Assembly (NCBI GenBank): GCA_003952965.2
Contig: CM025853.1
Coordinates: forward strand, 33,890,971-33,954,970
Length of the DNA stretch: 64,000 nucleotides
Direction: 5' to 3'
Origin: Morella rubra
Lineage: Eukaryota > Streptophyta > Magnoliopsida > Fagales > Myricaceae
A program made the position numbers and the translations under genes. The stretch's first letter is position 1. Each line of letters begins with the position of its first letter. The notes under the pieces were generated by a model. It worked only from the letters and a program-made list of their open reading frames with translations. It was not told the DNA's origin and made no database searches. Positions 35,901 through 48,511 of the stretch are shown here, piece after piece.

Positions 35901-38614
35901 GTCCTTGAAGTTTTTTTCCCACTTGTAGTGAGTGGTAAATATTTGTAGTTATTAGGCATTCAGGTAATATTATTAGTATATGGGAAATTGCCAGTATCTT
36001 TGGTTGCTATATTGGACCAGTTTTCTTACACTCTTTTGTTGTCCAACCACTTAGACTGTTATCCATGTCGCCAAATGCAAGAATAGCAAGGATAGCTTCT
36101 GTGGAGAACATGCTGAGCATGTCTTCGAATGCACTTGTGGCTATGGCTTCACAGCTTTCAGAGGCAGAAGGGAGGGAGCGTGCCTCAATTGGTCGTGGCC
36201 GTTGGAATCACTTGCGCTCATTGGGAGATGCTAAGACCTTGCTTCAACACATGTTTAATGCCACTGCAGAAGCAAGGTTCTTGTACAACCTATTAAAAGC
36301 TTGTTTGGCCTTTATATCAGGCCAAGCTTTTTTTAGGCCTTTATTTCTGGCAATTCAAGTCCCATAAGACACGGTTTGAGTTTTGCCCAACTATATTAGA
36401 GCTAATAGCCTCTGAAGTCTGTATGAAAAGCCCATCCTGAAGCTTTAGTATGACAAACAAGTCCATTCCTTCCAGCACCAGTGCAGTGGCGTAAGTTTTG
36501 CCCTAATATTTTGAAGTATTAATGTTTGAGCATACTTATCAGCAGGTGTCAGTTGTGGGAAAAGAACTTGGAGATTAACGAAATGAAAGAGCAGCTGAAG
36601 GAGCTTGTATCTCTACTACGACAGAGTGAAGCACAGAGAAAAGAACTCGTAAAGGAGCAAAAAGCAAGGAAACTAGCTGTTGCAATTGGCTTGGATTCCT
36701 CAGTTTCGGTGAGACCATCTGCTTAAGCTGTATTGTAATCTAAAACCGTATTCTTCTGATTCTCTGTTTGGATGGGCTCAAAAATTTCTCAAATTTTTTT
36801 TTTCACAATCACTTTTTCACTAACTCCAATAGGTTTTTCATAAACTCCAACAACTTTTCACAATCTCTAAACACTTTTATACAAACTCCAACACATTTTT
36901 TACAAACCTCAATAAAATCTACACTACTTATTTCACAAAAAAAAAAAACTGACCATCCAAAGAGAGCTAAAAGATTGCCAATAAATTCCAAAATCCTACT
37001 TGATAGTATATGTTTGCAAATCCACAATACTGAAGCTTAGTTTTGGAGTGGCGATGTTTACTAAGATATTCTAGGGCTTGTTTGGAACCAACTCAAATTT
37101 TAGTAGTTGTAAGGATTTGTTTGATTGTTTAAGATTTGGAATGATTTATATTTTAATTAATTAAATAATATTAATTTATAGTTATTATGATATTCAAAAA
37201 ATAAGTTGATTTTAAAAAACCAGAAAATATTAATTCAAAAAAATAAGTACCTAATAAAAAAATCCACAAAAATTAAAAGATAGATAAAAATCGTGTGTTA
37301 TGGCATTGTTTGGTCTCACGTTAGGTATTTGCACTAGTTACATATTCATATAAGTGTGTTTATGATAATAAGGTCATATTATGTAATTGAAATCATTATA
37401 ACCGTGATAAAATTGTATCCTATCTCTAGACTTAGATAAAATATCTCTAGCCTTTTCGTCAACAACCCATAAAAGCATATTTTCCTGTTTTTGGTTTTTA
37501 ATTCTTTCTTTTGGGCGATATACTCTACAAATGAAATTAGGAAATATTAATGAATTGTTGACGTCATAAATGCCACATAAATGATTTTATTTGGTGAGAT
37601 ACTGAAGGTGTATATTTCTTCTGTGCAAATAATATATTGACACTAAAAAAAAAGGATAAAGCAAGAAAATATTAACATTCTTGGTAAAAAAAAGGAAAAG
37701 AAAATTAACAGCATGTTACAAAATTCCAAGAAAACAAATAAGGTAATGTTAAGGTAATGTAAAATTTATTTATTTATAAAACTTGTGCAAATATTTTCTA
37801 CTTATTTTTTGAATTATATATTTTTCTTATTTTTTAACATTTTCTTATTTTTTTTATTTTTTGAATATTATAATAACTGTAAATTAATATTATTTAATTT
37901 AATTAATATAAATCATTCAAATCTTAAACAACCAAACAATCCTTACAACTAAACAATATTTAAATCTTAAAATTTGAAATTTGAAAGTTGACCCAAAACC
38001 AAAACCAAAACCACCCACAACCCATTTCCAAACAACCCATAGCTCATGTTCTTTTGACCGTTGGTGAAAATCATGCATCATGTATGATTAGATTCTTGAG
38101 ACTCTAATCAAATATTCTAAATCCACCGACTCTGGGTATTTTTTTTGACACTTCTGAATGGAAATTAACAGGGTAATTCGTGCACTCCATTAAAACACTT
38201 AGCTGACGGTATGAGTGGCTCCCTATCTCCAATATCGCTGCCAGCACCCAAGCAACTGAAATTTACTCCTGGAATTGTTAATGGATCAGTCAGGGAGCAA
38301 GCTACATTTCTAGACCCGACTCTAAAGGTAACTCCCCTTCCTCAGGCTGCAGTATTGAGTTCTCACCCTGTTTGATTAACTAGAGATGGTCATGGCTGCA
38401 GATGGTACCTCTAGGACAATTGTCAATGAAGAAACAAGCAGCAGTAGGACAAACGGGTAAACTCTGGAGGTGGAAGAGAAGTCATCACCAGTGGCTATTA
38501 CAGTTCAAATGGAAGTGGCAGAAACCATGGAGACTCTCAGAATTGATCAAGCACAGTGATGAGACAATCATGAGGTCGAGGCCTCGCCCACAAGCTCTGG
38601 TTGATGCAATGTGA
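32942..38614 (+). CDS. KIN4: Kinesin-4 (FRA1/KIN-4A-4B type), C-terminal half
   Basis: Microtubule plus-end motor family; Arabidopsis FRA1 is needed for wall strength and delivery of wall material. Thirteen exons: 32942-33010, 33085-33198, 33324-33440, 33538-33618, 34212-34283, 34979-35072, 35143-35174, 35580-35677, 35775-35873, 36055-36276, 36546-36708, 38172-38327 and 38402-38614, giving about 509 aa. FRA1 is ~1035 aa, so the motor domain and first coiled coil are absent. Visible in order: A-L-K-Q-H-F-G-K-K, the coiled coil K-K-K-Q-E-N-Q-V-Q-L-L-K-Q-K-Q-K, E-Q-F-R-Q-W-K, L-N-Q-R-Q-K-M, R-W-L-D-H-E-L-E-V, L-S-P-type N-A-R-I-A-R, and the tail W-R-W-K-R-S-H-H-Q-W with K-W-K-W-Q-K-P-W-R. All splice phases agree. 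Synteny (At3g50240) favours the KIN-4B branch. Without a start or motor this is not a working gene as assembled. Confidence 0.9.
36762..36966. mobile_element. ~205-bp MITE (right-arm copy)
   Basis: Mirror of the element at 28864-29068, with the same TTTGGATGG-type inverted termini and AT-rich interior, in the last large intron of the right-arm kinesin. Confidence 0.6.
37074..38038. mobile_element. Foldback element (right-arm copy, partly deleted)
   Basis: Mirror of 27473-28751 but ~0.31 kb shorter. The outer GGGCTTGTTTGGAA terminus is followed by a shortened junction, and the TGGTTTTGG-rich part of that terminal repeat is gone. Stretches of the interior are also lost. The other end keeps its AACCCATTTCCAAACAACCC terminus. 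The loss could be a real allele difference or a collapse of self-complementary sequence in assembly. Confidence 0.6.
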
Positions 38615-40926
38615 TGACCCCATCTTCGTCACCCAATTTTTTGGCATACATACGTGACTGACATATAGGATCCAAGACGTGGCTCAGTGGGAAGATCTAT
38701 AGGTAATTTTTGCTTGTTTTCTAAACCAGGTTGAATTTGGTACCAAGAAAGACCAAAGGTCTACTTACAGTCTTCATGAATTAAAATGTAGAATGTCCAG
38801 CCCTGCTAGAGATATTGTCACGTTTTTCCAAACAGAACGACTTTGTTTCTAAGCTGACTTCATAAATATCCATGACGGTAGCATATTGGTACATCATTAT
38901 TTTTCTTGCAATGAAATATTACTTCGGAAGCATGTGCATTTCCTGCCCCTGAGTGACCAACCTCACTTGGCCACCATCCGCTGTTCTTCAAGCTGACCCT
39001 TTCCACTTGTAGTATAAGTTCATACTCGTCAATTGACTTCACTCTTTTCTTTTCTTTCTGGATGCAGGCAACTGATAAATTGGCAAGAGGAGATTGGCAT
39101 TTTCCATGATCTTCTGGTTGAGTCATGGATGTGATCCTGCGGTATCTTTAAATATCTTCTGAGTTGAATTGTTGAAGATTACGTCTGAAGGGCTTCTCAG
39201 GCTCATCGAAGTCGTCAGAAAAGGCAGATGCCTAAGAGAAAGCATTGCACATGCTGAAAAGATGCTACTGAGTCATGTTGATGCATCTCATTTTGCTCTT
39301 GCATTTTTGTACATAGTGTATGTTCGTGATGTTCCTTTTGTTTAGAAGATGATCAAGATTGGATTGAAATGTAGCCAAGAAGAAGACTCCAAGCCTAGAA
39401 GAACTTTTTGGACTCATTTGATTTAACGATAAAACCAACAGAGGTCAGACAACCCCAGTTAGAACTTGTAGGCTTGGACTCGACTTTTAACTTACACTCA
39501 ACCTAGTACTCGCGAACCTCACAGACGGAAGCATATTCGGAGAATTACATGCCGTGCCAAGATTCTTGCAGCCCTAGGCAAAAAATCATTTTTTTGTAAA
39601 TGATTCTCGACTTTCTTAGATACATGTTATGGTTTGATTCGTTCCATTTAGTTTAGGTCTAGTAACGTCCATAATTCCGACAAAACAGCTTCGATTTGGC
39701 TCCAGTGGTAGTTTATATGATCTCGGTCTAGTTGCTGTCGTAGGGCTGGGCATGGCCCACTTTTGGTGGCTGTCCGTAGTTTGTCTGTTGGGGGTTCCCT
39801 AACTACTAAAAGCAGCGCATCTCTATCAATCTCGAGTGTGGGATTCCCCTTTGGATTTTATGATGGAAAGTGGATAAGATCGCTCTTAATTAGCACAAAG
39901 GAAAGGGGACTGTCCGGGATACCATGTTTGCCCTTCAAACTTTCTTGCTCTTTCTGAGGTTCCATTCGGTTTTATTCTATCATGGATAATTTGTCTGAAG
40001 CATGTTTTAAGCAGGAAATCTAATTCTTTGATGGGGGGTGGGGGGAGAAGAACAAAAGAAAGAAACATGGCAGCCAATTTCAACTAAGGCTAGAGGTAAA
40101 ATAAGAACAATGAAAGAATATTTTCAGTTAAAAAATGTTGGTAGAGAAATTTTTTTTTTTTTTTTGACACACTAGAAAATGAGCAGAATTTTTTGTTTGG
40201 TTTTTTTAGAGTTTTATCGGGAACATAGTACTATGTAAAGAAAATAGGCTAAAAATGTCTTATTCCTAGATAGGTAAGCCATTTTCGAGAACCTCGCTTA
40301 AGATTCCACCCTGTGCAGTTTCATAGACATTAGGCAGCTGAAATCATCAAATACAGAGCTGCATATTGTACTCGTGCATTGGAGATTTCCTATTTTTTCC
40401 GCCTGATATGGAGTAATGGAGAGATACACATTTTGCCTAAATTGTCTGGCTGCAATCCAACCCTTCGCCGAATGCTGATCACCACTTCCAACTTCTCCAG
40501 TCCTGCCATCACCGCCAAGCACCAATTGCCACGCCACTGCACCCATTTGATGGTTTCTAGTTTCTGGATAATTGCCATTGACCTTAATGCAGCAAGATTT
40601 TCTAGAAAATTTTCCTTCTTCATAATTCGAGGTGAATTTGACCAGCATAACCAAAAGGTGCAAGAGCAAAAAAAAAAAAAAAAAATTGGTTCTATAAAAT
40701 CACTAGTTATCCACCGAAACAGAGAGTTACAGCAGGAGGTTATGGATATGAGTTTACCATCCCTCCCTCAAGCCTAGCCCAATAAGCAAATAATTCAAAC
40801 TTTTCCCACTTCTATAGTTCCTTTTTGGTGTGTACTTTAGCCTCCCTTCCAAAATATATGGTTGGCTTCGGCTACTACCTTGATTTTCTACTTTGCTTGC
40901 ACCGATCTTGTAAATCCAGGCAAAAC
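38615..40926. other. Convergent spacer kinesin-4 / LRR kinase (right copy)
   Basis: Mirror of 24587-26896. Nothing additional seen; a few 1-bp homopolymer differences separate the copies (for example the A run near 40668). Confidence 0.5.
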
Positions 40927-43720
40927 CTACGAGAATCCAAGAGATGCATTGTCTTCTACCATCACGCTCTCCTTTATCTCCTGTATCATCTTCAAAACTT
41001 GCCACATCGTGGGCCTTTGTTCTGGTGATGTCAAATTACAAATACAAGCGACCTCTGTGAGCATTCCAAGTCTGTTTTCTTCACAACCATCATCAGCCCT
41101 CATTGCTCTGACCCAATTAGGCACATCTGTGGGAACAAGGAACGGGTGTTGTGATGGATGTTTTCCAGTCAAAAGCTCCAGTAGAAGGATACCAAAGGCA
41201 TAGACATCGGACTTCGAAGTGGCTCGGCTGCTTGACCTGCGGGTCTCAGGGGCTTTGTAGCCTGCAGAATCAGGATCTTCATTAGAAGAAGAGTCTGCAA
41301 GGACTGCAAGGCAATAGTCTGTGACACAGGCCTCAAAGTCAGCTCCAAGGAGGACATTGGAGGACTTCAGGTTGCCATGGATCAACCTTGACGCTTGGTG
41401 AATGTATGCAAGGCCCTGGGCCACATCTTCAGCTATCTTTAAGCATGATGTCCAGTGCAGAGGCTTTGCTCTTGTTGACTTCGAACCTACACATATTTGC
41501 AACTTTCAGTAACACACAATGAGTCAACGTTGGTTGTTGCTTAAAAGCAATGAACCAAAGAAGTGATTTTTTACTGTTTATTTCTGCCGCAAATGTATTA
41601 TCTAGAACCAAAACAAAGTACCAGAAAAAGAAGTATTTCAGAAGAGAAATATTCCATTTCGACTTATGAATCCCTATAGAAGACTCGAGGGAGAGTTTGC
41701 ATGCCAATTTGCAAGAAATATCTCGCCTCAAACTCTTAAGATGCATACAAGAAAGACTCGAAGAAATCCATTTCAACTATTTTAGAGAAGCATTAAAATT
41801 ATGCTGTAAGAATGAAATGCTGTATTTTCTTCGAAAAAAATCCAAAATCTAAATTGAGCAAACTCTAAAAGAAGCCTATGCATCTCAAACTATAATCATG
41901 ATCACGGAAGATTCTCCAAAAGTCACAAAACGGGGTTTGTCAGATGCCACCCTTTTCGTTTTTGTTTATAAATAACAGCGCACTGCGCAACGCAGCGTGG
42001 TTAAGAAAACAACAGGTTCTCGCATTTAATGAGGGAATGGGCCAGTCTAAGACTCTAACGACGCCAACGGAGTCGCCGTTCTGTCGAACGTCTAACGCCT
42101 ACGGTCCCTCCGGCAACTGTCGGTATTGAACAGAACCGTTAGCACTCAGTTGTTCAATAGTATGTCCCACCCCACTGGTTGTCCGAACAGATGAAACACC
42201 AACAAGGCCCGAGTCAAAATCATAAAGCACAACTCGGCACCAAACCACCGAGTAAAATCAGTCCAATTGGAAAATTACGAAGCTTTACTCAGTTACTCAC
42301 CGTGAATGAGGTTGAAGAGACTCCCATTAGGTTGGTAATCATAGATCACGAGCCTCTCTCCCTTTGCCTGGAAGTAAGCTCTCATGGGAACCAAATTCGG
42401 GTGGCGCAGCCCACCCACGGCGTCCATGTGGTGTTCGAACACTTGGCTACCCGTAACGGCCGTCTTGTTCGCGTCCATCCTCTTCACCGTCAAGATCAGC
42501 TGGTTATCTAGCACGGCCTTGTACGTGGTTCCAACCGTGCCTCTCCCAAGCAACTCCGCCGAGGCCCTCATTAGCTGCTCCAAACCATAAGGCTGTGTCT
42601 CACCTCCACAGAACACCAAATTCCCACTCTTCTGCACCTTTCGAACTTCGGGAATTCTTTTTGGTAACTCGCTCATTTCTTCGATTCGGGTTTCCGTGAT
42701 TGGGTTGGGAGGGTAAGCGGTTTCGGCGTCGGACGACGCAGACATTGGTTGCTTCGAACCTTTTTCTTGGGTGCTCTGTTTCTTGACTAAGCCGAAAACG
42801 CATAGAAGAGAGGCAATTAAAACTGAGATTCCGATTGAAAACCCCAGAGCGAGACCGATATTTTTGTGCTTCCTCGGAGACGGTGGTTCTTTAACCACAA
42901 TGCCTTGAGATTGCGCGCTTTGGCCGAGAGGTGAAGTGGCATTAGTGGAAGAACCGAAGAACGGAGAGCGTGAACTATTGCAAGCCTTATTGATGATCTC
43001 TCCGCAGAGACCGAGGTTCAACTGGAACGACGACGTGCCGAAGCGCGAGAGCGTTGGCGTCACTGGTATGGCCCCCGTGAGATTATTGTCCGACACGTTA
43101 AATATTAGAAGGTACGACTGGTTTAGCGGAGGGACAGTTCCGTTGAACCGATTAGACTGGAGCCGGAGGCAGCTAAGCCGGTCCAAACCAGTTAAATCGG
43201 CCGGAATCGGACCGGTGAAATTGTTATGCGAGAGATCAAGTACCCGAAGCCGATGCAGTAGTAGAATTGAAGGAGGGAAAGAGCCAGAGAACGAGTTGTG
43301 GTCCAAAAAGAGGGACTTGAGGTTGGCGAGTCCGGAAAGGTCTGGAATGGGACCAGAGAGAGAGTTGTTGTCGAGATTGAGGACTCGGAGCTGGTCGAGG
43401 CGAGTCAAGGTGTTAGGGGCCAGCACGCCCCGGAGACCGAACCCCTGGAGTGCGAAGCGGACCACTCGGCCTTGCGCGCATTTCACTCCCTGCCACTGAC
43501 AGTAGTCGAAGCGCTCGTTGAGAGAGTAGAGGAGCCGGTTGTCTAGGTCGGCTTTGGATTTGAAGGACAGCAGCGAAACGGCGTCGGATGGTAGAAGCGA
43601 GCTCCCCACTAACGGTGTAGATCCCGCAGCACAACCGCGGACGGCGAAGATGATGATGACAGATAGACAAGTAAGTGTAAGGTAGTGGAAGAGGCGAGAG
43701 TGTGATTGAAGTAGTTTCAT
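40927..43720 (-). CDS. LRR receptor-like (pseudo)kinase (right copy)
   Basis: Exons 43720-42301 and 41486-40927; the 659-aa product has no difference from the left copy in either exon. It has a signal peptide, an LRR cap, about five leucine-rich repeats, one transmembrane helix and a kinase-like domain whose catalytic loop reads H-G-N and whose DFG position reads D-Y-C. It is transcribed toward the kinesin 3' end and shares a divergent ~2.9 kb upstream region with IRX15. Confidence 0.92.
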
Positions 43721-44212
43721 ACTGCTATTAGCATGGTTGAGCGTCGGAGTGTGAGTGACTGTGAGGCTGAACTGAAAGTAAAGAGATTCAAGCTTTGCGG
43801 AGGCAGAGGAAAGCTCAACGGTCGGTGTCTGTGGTGCGGAGCAGCTGGCTTTTCACTGTGAGACTGAAGCGTCACGTGAAGGTGGGGTGTGGGGGGAGAG
43901 GCCTTTGGCTTGCCTTTTGAAGCGCGTGAACCGTGAAGCAATCAAAAATTTGAAATTACTCAAAGACACGTTCCCGTAAACGTCGTTTTGGTTGGTGGTT
44001 TCTATTTAAATAGAATAATGCTCCTTTCTAGATTTAGTAATTTATAACTCAGACACAGTAACACGCGCGGTTTAAGGAGTGCACCTCTTCTCGAAGTTCG
44101 GTGCACAAATTATATGTGTCTGAAAGTAAAAGCAGTCTTTGACCCTAGGCCTCGATGGTGTCAACAGGTCAAAACGGCTGATCGGAAGAACGACTTTTCT
44201 CCGTGCTAATCT

Positions 44213-44415
44213 TACGTTATGGGCGTTCGCGTGCCAAAATTTCGGAAAATTTTTTCGAAATTTTGAAATTTTTTCTTTTATTAAAGTATATGAAAAATAG
44301 AGTGTGTATGTATAAAAATTAAAAATTTTGAAATGTATTTATTTTACTTGAAATTTTCATACTCTAAAATTTTGAAGAAAAAGAACACCATCGTTAGCAC
44401 CAAAAACGCTATTAC
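44213..44415. mobile_element. MITE-like element B (right-arm copy)
   Basis: Mirror of 21098-21300, with the end reading ATGGGCGTTCGCGTG near 44219. AT-rich and non-coding. Confidence 0.45.
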
Positions 44416-44642
44416 GTAACCTCTAATTGGAAGGTTAGCCTGGTGTTTAAAGTTTGGATATCACTAATTTGTTCCTTGTTTTTAAGTTTAAAATCTCGTA
44501 AGTATTAGCAACTTTTTTGAGCCATCTCTAGAGTCTTTAGTTTAATAATTGTTCCGTTTGTATACATTTATGTGGAATAAAAAAACTATACATACTTAAA
44601 GATTAATCAAGATATAGTAAACTGGTCCAAATACCTAATTAC

Positions 44643-44864
44643 AAAGGGGGCGTTCGGGTGTAAAAATTTTAGAGTTAGAAATTTTTGAGGTTTTGGAATT
44701 GTGAAAAAGTAAAGATATTTTATAAGATTTGATGAAAAAGTAAGAGAGAAAATTTAAATAAATATTATAATAAAAAAAATAATAATTAAAAGAGAGAGAA
44801 ATTATTTTATAATTTTTTAATAAGAGTAAAAATTTTGAAAGATAAAAATTTCCATCCGGAACAC
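44643..44864. mobile_element. MITE-like element A (right-arm copy)
   Basis: Mirror of 20661-20873, with the GGGGGCGTTCGGGTGT terminus at its start. The interior differs by several indels from the left-arm copy, more than the flanking DNA does. Confidence 0.45.
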
Positions 44865-46598
44865 GACCAAAATAATAAATAAACACCATTACTTTGGATT
44901 TTTTTTTTTTTTTTTTTTCTAGACGTCTTTAGTGCATTCGGTATACCAGCACATTGCAAACTAGTGATTAATGTCGGGTTTTCTTTCTACCCCTGCAATA
45001 ATAAGACACCATTACATGTGGGCTTTAAGTGCAAGTGAAGTCTAAATATTTCCTCGTGTAGAATCATGAGCTCCACTCCCTGTATTGTCTGAAGTGTTTC
45101 TGGTTTGCTCTGACTAACCACTAATAAGAAAAGGAAAATATAGGGTAGTCTCCATGGTCCGGTTGTCGTGTGGATGATGAAAGGGCTCCATGGTGGCTGC
45201 GTGGACAGTAAAGGTTAGACAGCACCTTGTTGTCTTTTATGAAAGCCATTCGGCAGCCACACCTTGCTATAAACGCGCATACAGAATGATGGGCCATCCC
45301 TATCACAAATGAGGAGGTTTCTGTGCTTTATTTCCTCTATGCACAAATTCGATCGATCGATCAGCAAAGTTTAATGCTTTATTGACTAAAAAGAGGGCAC
45401 TGATGAGTCACTGACTCCACAAAGATCATGTCAGTGTGGAGCAGCTTTGCTGGGCGAATGATAATGGTGAGATTGGGCCACATAAAAGGCATCGGCAAAG
45501 CCTAAAGTGTTCAAAGAGAGAGCTTTCGAATTTCGAAAGCTGACAGACATTCTTGTTTCTAATATTGTTTTACTAACTGAAATGATGGTTAGGCTTGTCC
45601 CGATGCATTGGCGAGAGGTAAAAGATCAGGAGGGAATGGAAATGCAACATCCAGAATTCATGTTGGATGCCACTGGTGGAAATTGTTTTCCCTACGCTTT
45701 TTAGGCCCTTCCATCCGCAGAGAGCGGATTCATAGGCCTGCTATCGAGCAAATGGACTTCGGCTTTGGGCTCCGTCTGACAACGTGTTTGGGCCCAATGC
45801 CCTTATCACTGGTGCCATTTGCGGTCTGAGATTGCTTGAGCTTCTAGGAGAAGATTTGGTCGGACAAACATCACATCCCCCCGATTCATCTACTGATAGC
45901 ATAGGATGATAGGAAGATACCTCTGTAACTTTACGTTACGCTCTGGTACAAGAATTTGACTGTGTTTTCTAGTTAAATTGCTGGCTTTACCAAATCATAT
46001 TATCTATCAATAATCTGTCCCAATCCGATGACTTCCCATGACATGTTTTCCATACGGAATCTTTTTGCAGGTAATTAGTCTCCATCAAAAGGTAACTACT
46101 TATTTAAGAAATTGCGACATATTCAAAGAGCTTCCGTAGGAACGAAAGCTGAATTGAGGAAGGAAAAGCGACTTCTAGTTTGTAATTTGTTATTGGGTCG
46201 CTACAGCTATGCCCTCTACCTTCCCTCCACCAGCTCCGGGTCCAACCACCCCTCCTTGTTTTCTCCTCCCCCAACCCCATATCAATATGATCACCTTCTT
46301 CTCGCACTATCCCAATAAAATTAAGGGGGAAAAAAATAGTGAAACACAACCTAACCAACATAAACTAAGGAAAATAACCATTTACTGGGACTAAATAAAT
46401 TGTTAGGACCACTAATTAAGAGGGTCATTGTAAGGTCAACCTCATAAATCCTACATACATACATTGCTTAAGTTTTTTTTGTTTGGTTACAGCAACACAC
46501 GTCTTTAAATCAATCCTCTTCTCAACCCCTCTCAGGATTCAGAATCGATCGCCTCCACCGTCTTCTATACAAGGAGAGAGATTCTGAACAAAGTTCCA

Positions 46599-46626
46599 CT
46601 CTCTCTCTCTCTCTTTCTCTCTCTCC
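46599..46626. repeat. (CT)n leader repeat of IRX15
   Basis: CT-dinucleotide tract a few bases upstream of the IRX15 start codon. The mirror copy is at 18911-18938. CT-rich leaders near the start of transcription are frequent in plant genes. Confidence 0.8.
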
Positions 46627-46631
46627 TCAAG

Positions 46632-47567
46632 ATGAAGAACAACAATAGTAACACAAAGTTGATCCTCCTCCACCCTTATATCCAAAAACAAGGGAGCTCC
46701 AATCGTCTGTGGCTCCTAGCCTTCGTTTCCTTCTTCACACTTGCTTTCCTCCTTACCCTCATTTATACGAGAGAATCTACATCCTCCGCCGCCAGTTCCG
46801 CCGTTTCTCCCACAGTTGCTTCCACTAGCTTGGGTGGTGGTCCGTTGCCAACCACTGTCATCAACACCCTCCTTTACTACGCTTCAATGTCCAATAACTC
46901 TTTCCACATGTCACACGCAGAGCTTAAGCAAATCTCTGACGTCCTTCGAAAGTGCCCGTCCCCGTGCAATTTCCTTGTATTCGGCCTCACCCCCGAGACC
47001 CTTCTCTGGAAAGCCCTCAACCACAACGGCAGGACCGTGTTCGTCGACGAGAACCGCTATTACGCTGCTTACATGGAAGAGAAACACCCTGAAATTGATG
47101 CCTACGACGTGCAGTACACGACGAAACTGAGAGACCTCCGCGAGCTCGTGGCTTCCACGAAGAAACAGATACGTAACGAGTGCCGGCCAGTACAGAACCT
47201 ACTTTTCTCGGAGTGTAAGCTCGGCCTCAACGACCTCCCCAACCACGTCTACGAGGTGGACTGGGATGTCATATTGGTGGACGGGCCGCGCGGGGAATGG
47301 CCAGACGCTCCTGGACGCATGTCACCCATATTCACCGCCGGCGTACTGGCGAGGAGCAAGAAGAAAATGGCTGCGAATGCCAAGACGCACGTGTTCGTGC
47401 ACGACTTCTATGGGGAGGTAGAGAGGGTTTGTGGGGATGAGTTCTTGTGCAAAGAGAATCTGGTGGAAGCGAGTGAAACGCTCGGGCATTATGTTTTGGA
47501 GAGAATGGATGCAAATAGCTTCCAGTTCTGTCGCAACGTGACATCACCGAAAGCTTCATCTTCCTAG
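46632..47567 (+). CDS. IRX15-L: IRX15/IRX15-L-like DUF579 xylan protein (right copy)
   Basis: Golgi protein required for normal glucuronoxylan chain length in secondary walls. The related GXM proteins methylate glucuronic acid side chains; IRX15 itself has no proven activity that I know of. Single exon, 311 aa, in line with family length. A short basic cytosolic tail (K-L-I-L-L-H-P-Y-I-Q-K-Q) precedes one membrane anchor (~26-45, L-W-L-L-A-F-V-S-F-F), then an Ala/Ser-rich stem and the DUF579 domain from ~75: F-G-L-T-P-E-T-L-L-W, V-F-V-D-E-N-R-Y-Y and D-V-I-L-V-D-G-P-R-G, which resemble a methyltransferase fold. The N-terminal tail and anchor fit IRX15/IRX15-L better than GXM. Close to other wall genes (kinesin-4, IRX14). 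Confidence 0.94.
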   Translation: MKNNNSNTKLILLHPYIQKQGSSNRLWLLAFVSFFTLAFLLTLIYTRESTSSAASSAVSPTVASTSLGGGPLPTTVINTLLYYASMSNNSFHMSHAELKQISDVLRKCPSPCNFLVFGLTPETLLWKALNHNGRTVFVDENRYYAAYMEEKHPEIDAYDVQYTTKLRDLRELVASTKKQIRNECRPVQNLLFSECKLGLNDLPNHVYEVDWDVILVDGPRGEWPDAPGRMSPIFTAGVLARSKKKMAANAKTHVFVHDFYGEVERVCGDEFLCKENLVEASETLGHYVLERMDANSFQFCRNVTSPKASSS

Positions 47568-48511
47568 CTATGATCCGATTGCTGCCATTTCCATCTTCAT
47601 ATAATTAGCATAGTCCCGGCGGGTCAATGGCATAAAGCGGTAAAGGTGGCTATTTATCATCAGTTCGATTTTTCTTCAGATCACCTCTTCTTGTTTCTTG
47701 GGTGGGGATTGTAAAAAATAATTTTTTTTTGGATCATTGCAAAACGAAATTCTCAAGGAATTGAAAATTGTGCCTTTTCAATTGCTATTCTCTTATTAAT
47801 TTGTTACATGGAATTTTCAAGCACAGCTGCTTAAGAAAAACCAAGTCGTTATTATTGAGAAATCGGCTTATAATTCATGTTGGATTGGTCAGTGCTTCGT
47901 GCAAACTAGTGTGACGGGAGAAAAAAAAAATGGGGTAAGGTACAAAGTCGTAGCATAAAAGCATTATTGCGACGGAATGCAGAAACCAATATATGTGAGC
48001 TTTTGAACATGTCGGTGGTCTGTCGGTATCAGTTGAAAGGTTATATCGTCAAGCATTTGGTAGACAAATCAATCACAGAATACAGCAAATAGTTCCTCTT
48101 TTATATTTTTAGCTCGTGTCTTTGTCAGTACCAAATAGCAATTGACTCGTCAATAAAACAACAAGAAATCCAGGCTGGCTCCAGAGTCCAGCCCACCCAC
48201 TCAATGAAATTGGACAGGTTGCAGGCCCAGTAAGATCGCCAGCCCATCACGAATGTGACTTATATCTGTCTTATGATACTGTACCGTTTCTGTTTTTTTC
48301 TTTCTAAGAGATAAAGTGATAAGGTCACCAAACGCAGTCGTTTTCAATTGCATATTGGGTTTTCCACTCCCACTCTCCATGTCATCCGACAATAAAAGCG
48401 CCTTTAAATATTGCTGACTACAGATCTATTTTAAGATTCTTTGCTGATTCCGTTCGACGGAGGTCTTGTTGTCTGCGAGACAGCACCAAAGCGTAGCGAT
48501 AAGCGGCAGAC
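47568..48511. other. Spacer IRX15 3' flank / oxygenase promoter (right copy)
   Basis: Mirror of 17026-17969. It holds the oxygenase promoter and IRX15 3' UTR. No other gene seen. Confidence 0.5.

Larger units (their letters stand above)
43721..46631. other. Divergent spacer LRR kinase / IRX15 (right copy)
   Basis: Mirror of 18906-21792 with both MITE-like elements (44213-44415 and 44643-44864), the G-box at 43873-43878 and the CT-rich IRX15 leader at 46599-46626. A T run of about 22 at ~44900-44920 is longer than its mirror run of 13. Confidence 0.55.
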